Positions 30,411 through 42,924 of a stretch of 64,000 nucleotides of DNA are shown one piece after another (within the stretch, counting starts at the first letter, position 1; each line of letters opens with the position of its first letter). The notes below the pieces were generated by a model that was not told where the DNA came from, searched no databases, and worked only from the letters and a program-made list of their open reading frames with translations. Both the position numbers and the translations under genes were made by a program. The stretch comes from Xestospongia bergquistia (taxonomy: Eukaryota; Porifera; Demospongiae; Haplosclerida; Petrosiidae), in contig OZ014411.1 in NCBI GenBank assembly GCA_963965975.1, positions 64,501 through 128,500 on the forward strand, given 5' to 3'.

Positions 30411-31745
30411 CGACAAGCAACATAAAGAAAAGTCATCTGAAAGCTTTGAGAAGATTTTTTTACAGACTTTAATGGACAATCGGCGTAAACGTGAGGAAGA
30501 AATTGCTGCCGAGCGTGCTCAGAGAGAAAAGGAAGTCCAAACACAGATGGACATGATGAAGGAGCAAATGGAATCGTTAGTGCGGATTGTTAGAGGGGCT
30601 CAAACGAAATCGACAAGAAGAAATGATGAACCTAGGTAACAGTTTTGATAATGATTTTTTCGTTCCAGGAAAGGAGAAAGTTAAGCTGACGAGAGGAGAT
30701 AAAAGAAAGCTCCATCAACAATATTTGGGAACAAGATGAAGAGAAATCAGATAAACATGTACTGGAATTGTCTGCAGCAACATTAAAGGAGTTGCAAGAG
30801 CAAGACGAATTGTTACTCAATATTCATAAATATGGCCATAGATCACCCAGTCTCACGACGTCTAAATTCTATCATCGTGACGGACTCCTTTATAGAAGGT
30901 GGACACCACCAGGCAGAGAAGATGGATGTCGAGCAGTTGGTTTATCCAAAGGTATGTAGGAGAAAAGTAATGGAGTTAGCCCATGAGATTCCTCTTGCTG
31001 GTCATATGGGTAAGGAGAAAATGAGACATAGAATCCTACAAAGATTCTATTGGCCTACTCTCTACAAGGATTTGGAAGAATATTGCAAGTGTTGTCTGCA
31101 ATGTCACAAGTCAAATAACAAGGGAGTACAATGTGTTCCACTGATACCTCTTCCAATTGTGGGAGAACCTTTTAAGAGAATTGCAATGGATATTATTGGA
31201 CCACTACCCAAGAGCAGGTGCGGTAATCGATTTATATTAGTCATCTGCGATTACGCCAATTGCTACATGGAGGCTATACACACTGAAGCGTATTGATAAG
31301 GAACACATAGCGGAAAAATTAGTCCAAGTATTTCCCAGAGTTGGGGTGCCTCAGGAGATCCTAACGGATCAAGGTAGTAATTTTACCTCACAATTGCTGG
31401 CCGAATTGTACCAACTACTCCACATCCACCCAATACGCAACACTCCATACCATCCACAAACTGATGGCCTAGTGGAGTGTTTTAACCAAACACTGAAGAC
31501 AAAGCTACGTAAACTGGCTACAAAGGAAGAGAGAGATTTGGACAAATTGATCCTCTACATTTTATTTGCCTATCGAGAAGTCCCACAAGCATCAACTGGG
31601 TTCTCACCATTCGAACTGACAGATGTAAGAGCCTTCCTAGACCTTACGGGATACTATCGAAAATTTATCCCGGGATATGCTACTGTCTCATCAGTACTCT
31701 CTGATCTCACGAGGAAGTCTGCCCTCAATAAAGTATCTATTTAAT
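30390..31745 (+). mobile_element. Gypsy-family fossil (gag and integrase pieces)
   Basis: Parts in order: gag N-terminal coiled region (about 30.46-30.62 kb, EEEIAAERAQREKEV), the integrase zinc-binding region (about 30.97-31.12 kb, GHMGKEKMRHRILQRFYW), the integrase core (about 31.17-31.62 kb, NTPYHPQTDGLVE), and a reverse-transcriptase tail motif at 31.63-31.73 kb (GYYRKFIPGY) standing out of its usual order. It is broken in several places and heavily deleted. No LTRs identified. An old, rearranged copy; the gag piece is related to the one at 44.26 kb. Confidence 0.75.
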
Positions 31746-32707
31746 CCTTCACACAGCCCAAATTCTATTATGCTTCCAATCCTACATGAAATGCTTTAAA
31801 AGGATTTTTTAGAATTACGTTCTTGTTTGATAGTTGGCAATTTGTCTGAATAGTAAAAAAATTAATAGAACACCTATGCATAGACAAATCAACACCCATG
31901 TGCACACCTACATGCAATGAGGAGAGAGAAAGAGTGAATGAATGAGTGAACATTGAAGTGAGATTGACAGATGAAGGAAATTAATGAACAATGTTCAATA
32001 TCTGAAATTGGTGTTGTGGATGAAAAAATAACATTGTCACTTACATCCTCATTCCGTACTTCATTCAGTGGAGGTTGGATAAACTTATGTCGAATGTAGA
32101 TATGCTAGGATTACTGGCATGGAGTAGTCTAAGATGACTGTGGTAATAAAGCCAATGCCACAATTAAAATATTACAAATAGTAAAGCTTACACTGAGACC
32201 AGCAAAACTACTTCTGCAAGTACTAAAAAATGTACAGTATCATTACTGAAAATGAAACCAACTTTTAATAGGAAGTTGAGTTGTCAAGTCATGTAACAAC
32301 CCCAAAAAGATGACTCATCCACAATATAATGTCACAATAACTAATAAAACCAACATGGCAACTGCTACTGGTGGTAAAGCACATTCATATTCATTTCAAA
32401 TTGAGATCTCTGTCGAAACTGTTTTATGATTCTCTCTCAAACATGTACCCACTCAAAAAAATTTTTTTTAAAATTCCTAAAAGTGAAACTTTTTGTGTCA
32501 TCCCTCACATTTATTGTTATAAATATTAATACAGTCATATCAACAAGTGCTTTGTAGCCTCTTTTAGCAGTGCTAAGAAGGCATAAAACAAACATATTCA
32601 CTAAAAGACAAATATAAGTCCTTGTTGAGAGGAGTATCATTCACCTCATGGAACCAATTCCTGACTTAAATATTGCTAAGTTGAATTTGATCTAGCACAC
32701 TGATTAA
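31746..32707. other. No recognisable feature upstream of piggyBac
   Basis: AT-rich sequence with no supported coding region. TTAA at 32704-32707 is the piggyBac target duplication. Confidence 0.4.
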
Positions 32708-35609
32708 CCCTTTCACATGTGGTTGCGCAATTTTGCGCAGCAGCCCATTACCAGGACACCTGGACTTTTTTTTGAAAGCAACAACGCGAAGGCAATTGTA
32801 AATACTCGTTTGCAAAGCTAAAGAGACGGCTCAGGCATCATGGCTTCGAGAGGCAGAAACTTGATACAGTTGCCTTCTGACCCAGACCTCCTTTTACAGT
32901 GCATTGATGGTGCTGAAAGCGATGATTCCGATAGTGATTTTGATGGCTATATTGACGAAGAAGAAGCATTGACAGATCTTTTGGAAAGAAGGCTGGCTTC
33001 TGACAGCTTTGTACTACAAAGCAATTCTTCAGCTCCACCTTCTCCTACAGGAAGCAGCTTCCCAGCTCCACCTACACCCACGGGTAAGATGAACATATAA
33101 AATAATAATAATTATTGTAGTTCATCCATTGGTTGCCACCACTCCAGCAACAGCAATCCCCAGTACTAGCACTATTGGTATAGCTAGCCCACCTACACGT
33201 AAGACAAGACAATACCAATAATATTAAAGCATCACTAACTTTATAGTTCATCCATTTACTGCATCACCTGGACTTACCCTTGATGTGACCAACAAAACAA
33301 AACTTGATTTCTTCAATCTGTACTTCACATCAGCAGTAAAAGATTTGATCCATGTGGAAACAGTTCGCTATGCTGAACAAGAGCTTGCATCAATGGAATC
33401 ATACTTGGATGATCATCCCAACGCTCGTGGCCATGACTGGAGAAGAAATCCAATGAAGCGTGAGGAAGTTGACCCATTATTAGCCATTATAATTACAATG
33501 GGAGTAGTTGGATATCCATCTGTGAGGTATTTATTATAACCTAGGAAATAGATTGATATGATTGCAAGTTATCTGAATTTTCTGTACAATTTACATATTT
33601 GTAGATCATATTGGAGCAGCAAATGGCCATTTCATACCGATACCTTCAGTCATATCATGTCTGGCAGAAGGTTTGAATTATTGATGAAATACCTTCATTT
33701 GAATAATTCAGAGAAGCAGCCTTCCCGAAGTAGCCCGGATTATGACAAGATTTACAAAATTCGGCTATTTCTTGATCAAATGATTGAGTCATTCCAGTCG
33801 GTTTATGTGCCCAATAGAGAAATTGCTGTTGATGAGAGTATCATTGGGTACAAAGGAAGACTCTCATGGATCCAGTACATGCCCAAGAAGCCCACAAAGT
33901 GGGGTATCAAGGCATGGGTATTGGCAGAATCAGGAAGTGGCTATGTATGGAATTTTAAATTATACACTGGTAAGATATTATACTTACTATAATGGTTGTT
34001 AACGAGTTATACAGGAAAGGAGAAAGATGATGTGCCTGAGCAAGGGCTAGCCTACAAAGTGGTCATGAATCTCGTGTCACCTTTATCAATGAGTGGATAT
34101 CATGTGTATACTGATAATTATTACACCTCACCTACATACACTTTTCGCTGACTTGAAGCTTGCTGCATTTGAGGCCTGTGGAACAGTAAGAAAAAATTGA
34201 AAGGGATTGAGTAGAGAATTTCAATTTGAAAAATTAACAAAAGGTAAAAAGTGATAATCAACTGTACTTACATTAGCCTAAAATGTGAAATGTAGGTGAA
34301 GTCTATTCTGATTACACAACAGATGGAATTTTGTGTTTGAAGTGGTCTGACAAGCGAGTGGTACACATGTTGTCAACCTTCCATAATGACAATATGATAG
34401 ATAATAGGAGGAGAACCAGAGCAGTAGATGGAGAAGTAGAGGTGGTACAGAAACCAAAAGTAATTGAAGACTACAACACTCATATGGGTGGAGTCGACAA
34501 GTGCGATCAACTTGTACTATATTATGGATATGCACACAGGTCACGCAAGTGGTGGAAGAAAGTATTTTTTCACTTACTTGACGTATCCATTGTCAATGCC
34601 AATATTTTGTACAATATGATTGCTGAAAAGCCTTTACCACAGCTTGATTTCCGGTTGTCATTGGTAGCCGGGCTACTAGATGGTCACAAACGACCAGTTG
34701 ACAGAAGGCACATTGCCCCAACAACAATACTTCCAATGAGATTGAGCGAATGCGGATTTCCAGAACCCATTCCAAAAGATACACCTTATGGAGGACGCCC
34801 CCAGTGTGAAGTATGTAAGGCAAAAGAAAAAAAAGATCACAAACACAGTACCAATGTGACATTTGTAAAACTCCTTTGCATGTACACCCATGTTTTAAAG
34901 AGTACCATACCAAATTACATTATGAATACTAAGAATCATGCTCATACACATCAATAACAATGTTTGTGTTTAGATTTTATGTACACGTGTATAATAATAT
35001 GTGTATATACCTGGTCATCAATCATTCCAAATGGCCTTACGATGGTCCAATTTAATCATATATGATTTTAATAAGTTTAAGTTTATAATACTATCAGTGA
35101 AAAAAAGCCAGGTAGAACAGTAATATTAATACAAGAAACAAAAACTTACATAAGTCGATTGCTTTCTTCCCCGATTGAAAGCTCCACCCAAATAAATTGA
35201 CAGGATGTGATTGTTTCATTATGAGATGTGTCCAAGAAAACCTTCGCTGTGCACTTAGTTTACATCATTTGGCTTAGAACAAAGTATCAACAGACTCCCC
35301 ACACAACGAAGAGATCAACTGTATGCTCATAAAGATGATCAGTCGAGTTCTACTGTTTCAGATATGGCTTCGAAATGTTAGCGTTTTTTGTCGTAGTATA
35401 GTACAGAGTTGAGCTTTCATTATGCGGCTTTTCTTGTTGTTATGGTAAAAACAACAACCTATATATCCTGTTATACTAGTTACTTACATGTAAGCGTCAC
35501 GTAGTTGCTACAGTAAGCTTTTAAAGCGTTGCTATTGTTGAAAAGCGTTTTTGCAAAAGTAGCCGCCCATGGGCGTGATTACACTTAATTTGCCCCGCCC
35601 GTCAAAGGG
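32708..35609 (+). mobile_element. piggyBac transposon, end to end (2.9 kb)
   Basis: Flanked by TTAA at 32704-32707 and 35610-35613, with ends CCCTTTCAC and, inverted, CCCTTTGAC. The left end holds an internal inverted repeat (TTGCGCAA...TTGCGCAG near 32725-32741). It carries a multi-exon transposase (32840-34932). Both ends and target duplications remain, so the whole element is present though its transposase has lesions. Confidence 0.9.
32840..34932 (+). CDS. piggyBac transposase (DDE_Tnp_1_7 type), damaged
   Basis: ATG at 32840 starts MASRGRNLIQLPSDPDLLLQ. Coding is split by short introns (about 33085-33120, 33200-33247, 33526-33603, 33970-34014, about 34243-34295). The acidic Ser/Pro N-terminus is followed by the core. 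The three catalytic Asp boxes are visible: EIAVDESIIGYKG (about 33820), YHVYTDNYYTSP (about 34105), and HMGGVDKCDQL (about 34490). A Cys-rich tail follows (CEVCKAKEKK, and in a shifted frame ICKTPLHVHPCFKEYHTK) up to a TAA at 34930-34932. Lesions: a frame change after YTSPT near 34138, a stop in the basic stretch near 34200, and a frame change near 34860. Cut-and-paste at TTAA is the family's activity; this copy is probably no longer active but recent. Confidence 0.85.
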
Positions 35610-35613
35610 TTAA

Positions 35614-36600
35614 TATCTTTCTATGCAAATATGCAATATATATCTGTTTTAAAAAAGTTTCAGATAAATGATAGTAAGATGAAGTCATCAATCAAAAATT
35701 GAAATGCATACAATTATTCGATAAAGTAATGATATGTACATGTTGTAATAGAAATGATCATTGCTTACATAATTAGGATATTCAATGTATGAGCAAATTT
35801 GAAATACTTCTCCTTATAGAACTTGTGACACCTTTGTAATACAAAATGGAAATGAATACTTTAAATTGTGGAATTTAATACTTCATAATAGGAAGTTTTG
35901 ATTTTCTTGTTGTCAACATGTCTGAGATACTAAAGTACTTAATCTCAGCATAGTAAGCAAAAAGTAATTTGGAATATTGATAAATTGATACAGACAAAAC
36001 ATTGCAGTAGCATTTTGTAATAGGTTACCTGAAGGGGGTGGTTAGAAGACACATTATATGTGTAGAGGAAAGATTTCAGGAACGACATTACATTGAACGA
36101 GGGACAACATGATGATGATACCTTGTATGTAATGACTATACAAAAGCAGAAAGACATGATATCATATATATACTGAACGATGCTATGAACTAATTAATTA
36201 TAAATTATAATATTATGGTTGTTTGAGGTTGCCATCGACAACTCATATATCATGTACAAATAAGTAATAGTATTAAAGCGATATCAATACATCTTTGCAA
36301 ATAAATAATAATCACTATATTGGTCTGCTTTGTCCAATCCACCCATGCTCTGGTTGTACCCGTCTTTAATAACCCTCTGGAATAGTCACAAAAATAAGCT
36401 AAAGTGTTAATGTTTCCAATAAATGAGTGATTCTTGTACTTGTAACAATCCCAGACATGCACCAACCCCTTCATTCTTACATGCATTCAAATAGAAAATG
36501 ACAGTAGTAGACAAATCGACTAATTATTACTTTTTTATTTTATTTTTAATTTTTTCCTTTTCAATTTTTTAGCATTATTGTTTCTCAATACTTAATGTTT
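35614..36600. other. No recognisable feature
   Basis: AT-rich sequence; open frames on the minus strand here have no family signature. Confidence 0.4.
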
Positions 36601-36604
36601 TCTA

Positions 36605-37312
36605 CGTAGCTGAGCTGAAAAAGCTGGCTGAGTTCTGTAATTTTGGAGATACGCTCGAACCGATGCTCCGTGATCATATTGTTTGCGGAATAGGCAACGA
36701 ATGCTGGCAGCGTTGTTTACTTGGTGAGGAAGATCTCACATACAAGAGTGCTATGAAAATCGTTCTAGCACTAGAATCAGCAGACAGCCAGGTGAAAGAA
36801 CTTCAAGGTGCTACAAAGATATACCAAGTCCGCAAGCCTTGGCAATCGCAGAGATCCAAGAGACAAGACACATTTCCACAGATTTTACCATGTTTTCGTT
36901 GTGGCGGAAAGCATGAGCCCAAGGAGTGCCGATTTAAGGACTTAGAATGTCACTTTTGTCACAAGAAAGGACACATATCCAAAGTTTGCCGTAAGAAGAC
37001 AGAGAATCAACAAGGTAAACGTACGGCGACTCCACATGGTACAAACACTGTTGCTGAACCAGATGAAGTGGAGTATCTCTTGCATGCTCTCACTAGAGGC
37101 AAAAACCACCCACTTACAGTGAAAGTGAAGATAAATAACGCCGACTTACAGATGGAAGTTGACACAGGAGCCACTCTATCTATTATCAGCAAAACAACAT
37201 ACGAGAGGCTATGGCCCACAAAAAAGCTGGCTCTGTTGTTAAAGTTCTCTCACGCTACGTTAAAAACGTATACTGGTAAACAGATTAAGGTATTAGAAAT
37301 GACTATATCCTG
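36605..37312 (+). mobile_element. Gypsy-family gag/protease fossil
   Basis: Fragment with the end of gag (DHIVCGIGNECWQRCLLGEE), two zinc knuckles (CFRCGG..., CHFCHKKGH) and a protease box (MEVDTGATLSIIS). It is related to, but clearly distinct from, the Gypsy at 17.9-22.0 kb. Nothing of pol or the LTRs was found; a truncated old copy. Confidence 0.8.
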
Positions 37313-37630
37313 ATCATGTAGAGTGCTCTGCAATAACACCTTCCATTGATGCATCTCCAATAAGACTATCCACCATTTCCACATTTCTTTAGTGTGTACT
37401 TGTGCCTATGAACCAAACCTGGCTTCATACTGGATTGTAACAAATTCATCCTTAAGAAACTAAACTACCAACATTATCATTTCCCTTTTTATGCTTCAAG
37501 TTCTTATGTTGCAAGTTTTGATTTAAGGTATTATAAGTGAAAACAGTGCCAACATATGATATCTGTATAACTGCTAACTGATCTAAAGTGACGTATCTAT
37601 TTAATTGATATTAACTTATTTCATTATTAG

Positions 37631-38990
37631 ATCAATTGGTGATTGCATTCATGTTAATAGACCAAACAAGAGTAGATGAAAGAGAACTGGACAATTTACA
37701 CAACAGAAATTGGGTGACTCCTTTGCAATACCGCAATTTTCAGGTGATCAGATGATATTGTTGCATATTACATGAAAAGAAGAATGATTAGGGAGTGCAT
37801 TTTAGAAAATTATTTTGTATAAATATATTTATTTATAGCCCTACTGGTTACCGATGGAAAAATCGTCAAACCTCTAAGAGGGTGGGAATCTATAACCAGC
37901 AAAGTATACGTATCTAAAGCAAACAGTGATAATATAGTGGCTGCTGGTGTCACAGGTAACCCAGGTGAATATGTGTAGGTTATGTAATATTTATATATGA
38001 TTTAGCAACAATTTATGCCGTCATCATGCTCTGTGAACAACGTATTGTGAAATTGGCAATTCGGATACAGTGTATATATAAACTACATATTTGCCTTGAC
38101 ATATGTATATTATCTTCTAGCAAATTCTTGTGTTTTCTTTCAAGCAGTCACCATGCGCTTCGTTGTTGTAATATAATGAAAATTCTAAATACGAGGAGTC
38201 AGCCTAACTTGACTCACACAAGTCAGGGTGACTGCAAATATAGTATAATAGAATTTAGACTACAAATATTACCACTGATGGGTTAAATGCACTCAGAAAA
38301 CTTATTTTCTTAGTTACTTGTTGGGTTTAACAGTTACTTAGACTTTCACAAATTAGTTTTAACATGCATTGCTTTCCCATGGAATTATTGCTATACTTTT
38401 ACTTTGGAATGATTAAGAGTCCTTAACCAAATGAACCTATGTAACTTCAAAGACTGTATGCCTGATAAGTATTCTCAGATTTATATGCTATGCATATAAA
38501 ATATCATTATGGGTATTATATTATAGTTTGATATTATAACAATAAAACATCTATTGCATTCTATAGTATATATTATAAGTACACATTATACATGTTTATA
38601 GTAGGAAGAAATAATGCCTTAACAAAGCACGAGGCGTGTAAGATGAGACACCTCTCCCCCACTGCTGACTTAGCAGTCAAAAATTGGAATCTACTAAATG
38701 AGACGATACGAATAAAAGTAATGAGCACTAAGGTAAGGTTTTAAATCCATAAAGCTATTCATATTATATATAATATAACACGTAGAGATAGATACATTAT
38801 AAGTAATAGACACAATATTATGCATATATTACCTTCACTACATAGTTTTATGGCAGTGGGGGATTGGGTAAATGCTCAGGTACATCAAAAGAGGAATCAC
38901 TAAAAAATATAAAGATCCAGGAGGATATAGTGAACTCCGAGGAAGTAGAGAAGCTATACCAAACATATCATCTGGAGAATGGACAGTATG
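37631..38990 (+). CDS. Unknown multi-exon gene or element fragment
   Basis: Consecutive exon-like pieces with GT/AG borders: DQLVIAFMLIDQTRVDEREL and NRNWVTPLQYRNFQ (37631-37741); LLVTDGKIVKPLRGWESITS and VYVSKANSDNIVAAGVT (37839-37953); GRNNALTKHEACKMRHLSPT and VKNWNLLNETIRIKVMSTK (38603-38731); GLGKCSGTSKEESLKNIKIQ and VNSEEVEKLYQTYHLENGQ (about 38857-38983). Homology of the second piece to 51296-51360 shows it is repeated. I do not recognise the family. Absence of long introns and the repeated piece suggest a mobile element. Confidence 0.35.
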
Positions 38991-39314
38991 TCATTATAGA
39001 CTAAAATTTAGCTAAGGAAAGAGTCTGATCAGCAATTAATGAGATGAAAAGGAAACAAATAGTATGTTAAAATCAATAAATATTATGAATAACCTTGAAA
39101 TAGAAGTTAACAATTATGTTATGCATCGTTGGCTGATTGTTCACCAGCGCCGACACATTTATGCGTTTCATGTATATAACATCTCGTACATTGATCGATT
39201 TACCCAGAAACTTCAGTATTTCACAGAACATGACCTTTTTTCCAATTTTACTTTAATAAACCACTCCCTTATACCGTAAAACACCTTAGTTAGCAGGTGT
39301 GAAAACATTACACA

Positions 39315-39935
39315 ATGACTGATAAATTAACCACAGAGGATGTTATTGTAAGGCTGTTTAGCGATGACGAAGAGAGTGATTTTAGTGACATTTTTGATGA
39401 AGACTTAGGTATTATAATATTTAATTATAATTTATTTCATTAAAAGCAAATAAATTGTTGCTTCTAGACAATTACATCCTGAAATTCTACAATTTGAGGG
39501 GTACGATGCAGAAAATGACAACTTGAAAGACGACGATGCAAATACAACCCATTTTTCTCAAAACGCACGCACACACATCTTATGATGACGCTACACACAC
39601 ACCTACACACACAAACACTCGTTCTTGTCAAAGCGAATCACTACTGGAGCTATTATAACAAACTAGTTCCTGGTCTGGCGATGTTACACCTACAACTTCA
39701 CAAAAGGGGGATTACAGACAATGTAGACACAACTACATACAACACAGACATAGTACTACCAACTTTTACTAGTCTAACTCCCTTTACTCACACCATACAT
39801 TCAAGCCAAGGTAATAAGCAATATTATATAATTCATTGTAATCATATTTTGTTGTTAGCCTCTACAGCAACACCTGGCTTGACAGCTCAGTCACTTCAAG
39901 AGCCAATTGACTTTTTCCATCTCCTATTTACATAA
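39315..39935 (+). mobile_element. piggyBac-like transposase N-terminal remnant
   Basis: ATG at 39315 reads MTDKLTTEDVIVRLFSDDEE and SDFSDIFDEDL up to a donor near 39408, typical of the acidic start of piggyBac-derived proteins. The following pieces (39520-39810) include DTTTYNTDIVLPTFTSLTPF and, at about 39859-39925, TPGLTAQSLQEPIDFFHLLF, matching the PGLT-x-P-x-DFF-x-LFF entry to the piggyBac core. Frames are interrupted and the core is not adjacent. The C-terminal part at 43226 could be the same class. Confidence 0.5.
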
Positions 39936-40074
39936 GAAGTGAAAAATAATGTATTTATAGAAACCTGTAAATACGCTGATCAAAAGACACAACGCTGCTG
40001 CTCTAGTGATAGGTATATATATAATATAGGTTGCAATAAGTGAATAGTCCATTGCATGCATTTATATTATTGTG

Positions 40075-40900
40075 TTCGTTTATCTCTGCAGTGATGTATG
40101 GTGACAGAATGTCCCCGTAATGGCAGAAGATTGAGGGGGATAAAAAGAACTGTAAGTTCTGTAAGCAATTGTATTGAAAGTATATAAAAATTAATTAAAA
40201 TGTTATTGATGTCCACTTACAGACATTATGATTGATCTACTTCAATGGATAGTTTCCATTGGGGGATGGAATTGTTTGTTACTTTGTAACCTGATGATAA
40301 GCCAAAGAAGAAAATAGATGCTTGAAAAATTGACTACACTAACACTCCAACCATAGTCTATTACATGCATTTCTGCAACGAGTAATGCCTACAATGTGAG
40401 CAAACACACATGGACGCACAAACATGTACATTATTAAGTTATTGTGTCCGTTTAAAATCTGCATACTTTGGACTGGTACTAGGCTATAGTACAGTGCACA
40501 TTAATATATGCTAGTGCCAATTCTCAGCAACCGCTCAATAAAAAAAACATGGCTTTAAGAGCATCTCAAAACGAATAGAAGTCATTAAACCTGGAACTCC
40601 ACAATCATAAGAATGTGAACTTCTTACCTCAGAAGACATAGCCAAGTCACTTGTTCTTGTTGAGAAAACTTCTCAATGTTTATTAGTATTACTGTACTGT
40701 AGTATAAAAATAAATATCACAGTGCATTAGTTGTATATACCAGTGTGAAGTTTGCCATTTAGTTCAAGTTACTTTGTAAAAGTTTTGCTGCTAATAGATT
40801 AGAATTTAGTCTTCTCTAGTATGCACATTTCAATCTTTTTAATTTCTTCAGTCAGTTAGAGTGCTGTGTGTTGTTATATACATGTAATGTGCTCAGTTGT
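40075..40900. repeat. Diverged copies of the 47-61 kb repeat family
   Basis: ATGTATGGTGACAGAATGTC ... GGGGGATAAAAAGAACTGTA (40095-40160) and TGCATTTCTGCAACGAGTAA (about 40367) recur several times between 47 and 60 kb. AAAAATTAATTAAAATGTTA (40185) matches 44690 and 47578. No complete exon set here. Confidence 0.6.
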
Positions 40901-40954
40901 GTGGAATATGTATACTATGTGTATAATATTGTCACTTTCTGTTTTTATATGACA

Positions 40955-42175
40955 TCAGCACTAAGAAATACAAGGCGCTAAAAAGGCATTACCATGAAAA
41001 TGGTATTGCTACACGACAACATGGCAATGAGGGAAGGTTACCAGCTAATACCATGACAAGAGATGATATCAACAACTTATTGAGATTCCTGGACAACTAC
41101 AGCAAAGAGAACGCAATTCTTTTACCAGGTAGAATTCCAGGATACAAAAGGGATGACTGTAAGCTATTACCATCAATCAATACAAAGAAAATGATTTGGA
41201 TAAAATACAAAGACTCAATTGAACAATATGGAGGTTGATGTGCTGCTTACACTACTTTCTGCTGTTATTGGAGGAAGCTTCGACCAACTCTTTGTATTAC
41301 AAAACCTATGGCTGACCTTTGTGCCATTTGCAGCCTGGACCACTCTATTTCAAAACACCTCGGAAGCGCGGTATCTTTGGAGTGCATTGTGAGAGTATTC
41401 CAATGCAGATGAATTACCTAATTGATGAGTCAGCAGTAACAGGAAAAGGGGCTAATGAAGTCATCAGTATGCTCCACCACTTCTTTGAGACACATGGTCT
41501 TGGAGAAGCACATTGCCATCTACATGCTGACAATTGCGTTGGGCAAAATAAAAACAACACAGTAATTCAGGTACTATAATAAGCTACTTTCAAATTAACA
41601 ATAACACTCAAATTGAGTACCTTTTATGGAGAGTTCTTGTTGGTCTACACAGTTGCATCACTCTCTCTTTCCTTCCAGTCGGACACACAAAATTTTCCCA
41701 AGACTGGTGTTTTGGACTTCTGAAACAAAAATACAGAAGAACAATAGTTGGTTGCTTAAATGACATTCACAATCTATCAGCTGAAGTCAACCAGGCCCAG
41801 TTAGTTGTTACCCAGGATGGAGAGATGATTGTAAAGATGTATGACTGGTCAAACGTTCTCAACCCTCACTTTAAAAAAGTTCCTGGAATAAAAAACTTTA
41901 AACATTTTCACATCAATACAGACAAACAGGGTATTTTCTAAAAATTTTTTAACTTCCACTAAAAACTTCTTCATTTTCTACTGTACATACATTTAATGCA
42001 CTAATTACTCCGTGGACTCCGTCTCAAGACAGCCTACCACTTGTAATTATCCCTAAAGGCTTAAATTCCAAGAGACAGTGGTACCTTTATGATAATATTA
42101 GGGAACATTGCCCTAATGAATTATGTATGAACGCTGTGTGTCCTCATAAGGCATTTTTTAAAGTAAGCATATTAT
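40955..42175 (+). CDS. DUF7869-type transposase-like gene
   Basis: Exons read: STKKYKALKRHYHENGIATR and NTMTRDDINNLLRFLDNYSK (40960-41110), LLPGRIPGYKRDDCKLLPS (to about 41235); then RKRGIFGVHCESIPMQMNYL, IDESAVTGKGANEVISMLHH, ETHGLGEAHCHLHADNCVGQ, NKNNTVIQVL (41340-41577); then VLVGLHSCITLSFLPVGHTK, FSQDWCFGLLKQKYRRTIVG (about 41632-41760), QLVVTQDGEMIVKMYDWSNV (about 41800-41860); and a tail LVIIPKGLNSKRQWYLYDNI (about 42040-42105). LxADNCxGQNKNN and LPVGHTKFxxDWCFG are signatures of DUF7869 proteins, multi-copy genes of sponges and cnidarians suspected to be transposases with an RNase-H-like fold. Introns are short; one stop (41236-41238) and frame uncertainty between exons leave its integrity open. 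Confidence 0.65.
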
Positions 42176-42299
42176 GAGATGTTGTTATTACGATTACTGA
42201 ACTGATAGAGAAAGGAGGCAAAAAAAGAGGGAAGGAAATTACGTTAAAGGAGAAGGAGGTAGTTGTAAAAAAAGACCTCCTAAATTTTAGAAAAAAAGA

Positions 42300-42858
42300 A
42301 GCTAGATACATTTTTAAAGTTGCACATAAGACAATAGGTTTATTAGAAATTCAGTGATTAAAATGTTTGTGAAATCTTCTCTAATTTCTCTTAGTATTTG
42401 AATGATGTTTAAACATATTGATATTTGCTCATAAGGGAAAAGGTTTATTGCATTTTGCACATTAGGCAAAAGGTTTCTTGCATTTGGTGCATAATGCAAA
42501 AGGTTTATTGCATTTTTCTAATAAGGCAAAAGGTTTACTGCAGTTTGCAAATAAGGCAAAAGGTTTATTGCCAATTCAGTGACTGAAACATTTGTGAAAT
42601 CTTCTCTAACTTATTTTATTATTTGAATGACGTTTAAACATATTACAGTTTCCCCTTAATGCAAAAAAGGTTTATTGCATTTTGCACATAAAGCAAAAGT
42701 TGTATGGCAGATTCAGTGACTAAAGTGTTTGTGAAGTCTTGTCTCACTTTTCTTATTGCTTGTATGACATTTAAACATATTCCAGTTTTGCCCATAAGGA
42801 AAATGCATCTGCACATGAAACAAGAGGTTGATTGCGAATCAGGTAACCCTAAACCCTA
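42300..42858. repeat. GCAAAAGGTTTATTGC array with a TAAACCC border
   Basis: About eight units of a 32-37-bp repeat (GGCAAAAGGTTTATTGCATT with TTGCACATAA) lie between 42320 and 42850. Nested in them, a longer unit containing TTCAGTGACT...TTTGTGAAATCTTCTCTAA...GTTTAAACATATT recurs about three times (42350, 42570, 42710). It ends TAACCCTAAACCCTA at 42844-42858, just before SET fragment F. The layout repeats that of arrays elsewhere: short inverted heptamers, then TAAACCC, then an element gene. Confidence 0.65.
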
Positions 42859-42924
42859 TAGTCTATGTCTTTAAAACCATAAAAATTAGAAATGTTGGTA
42901 CTTAAAAAGAATTTGCCTTTAGAG

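Noticed and set aside
34593-34913. Minus-strand frame of 106 residues
   Set aside because: It lies antisense to the well-supported piggyBac transposase.
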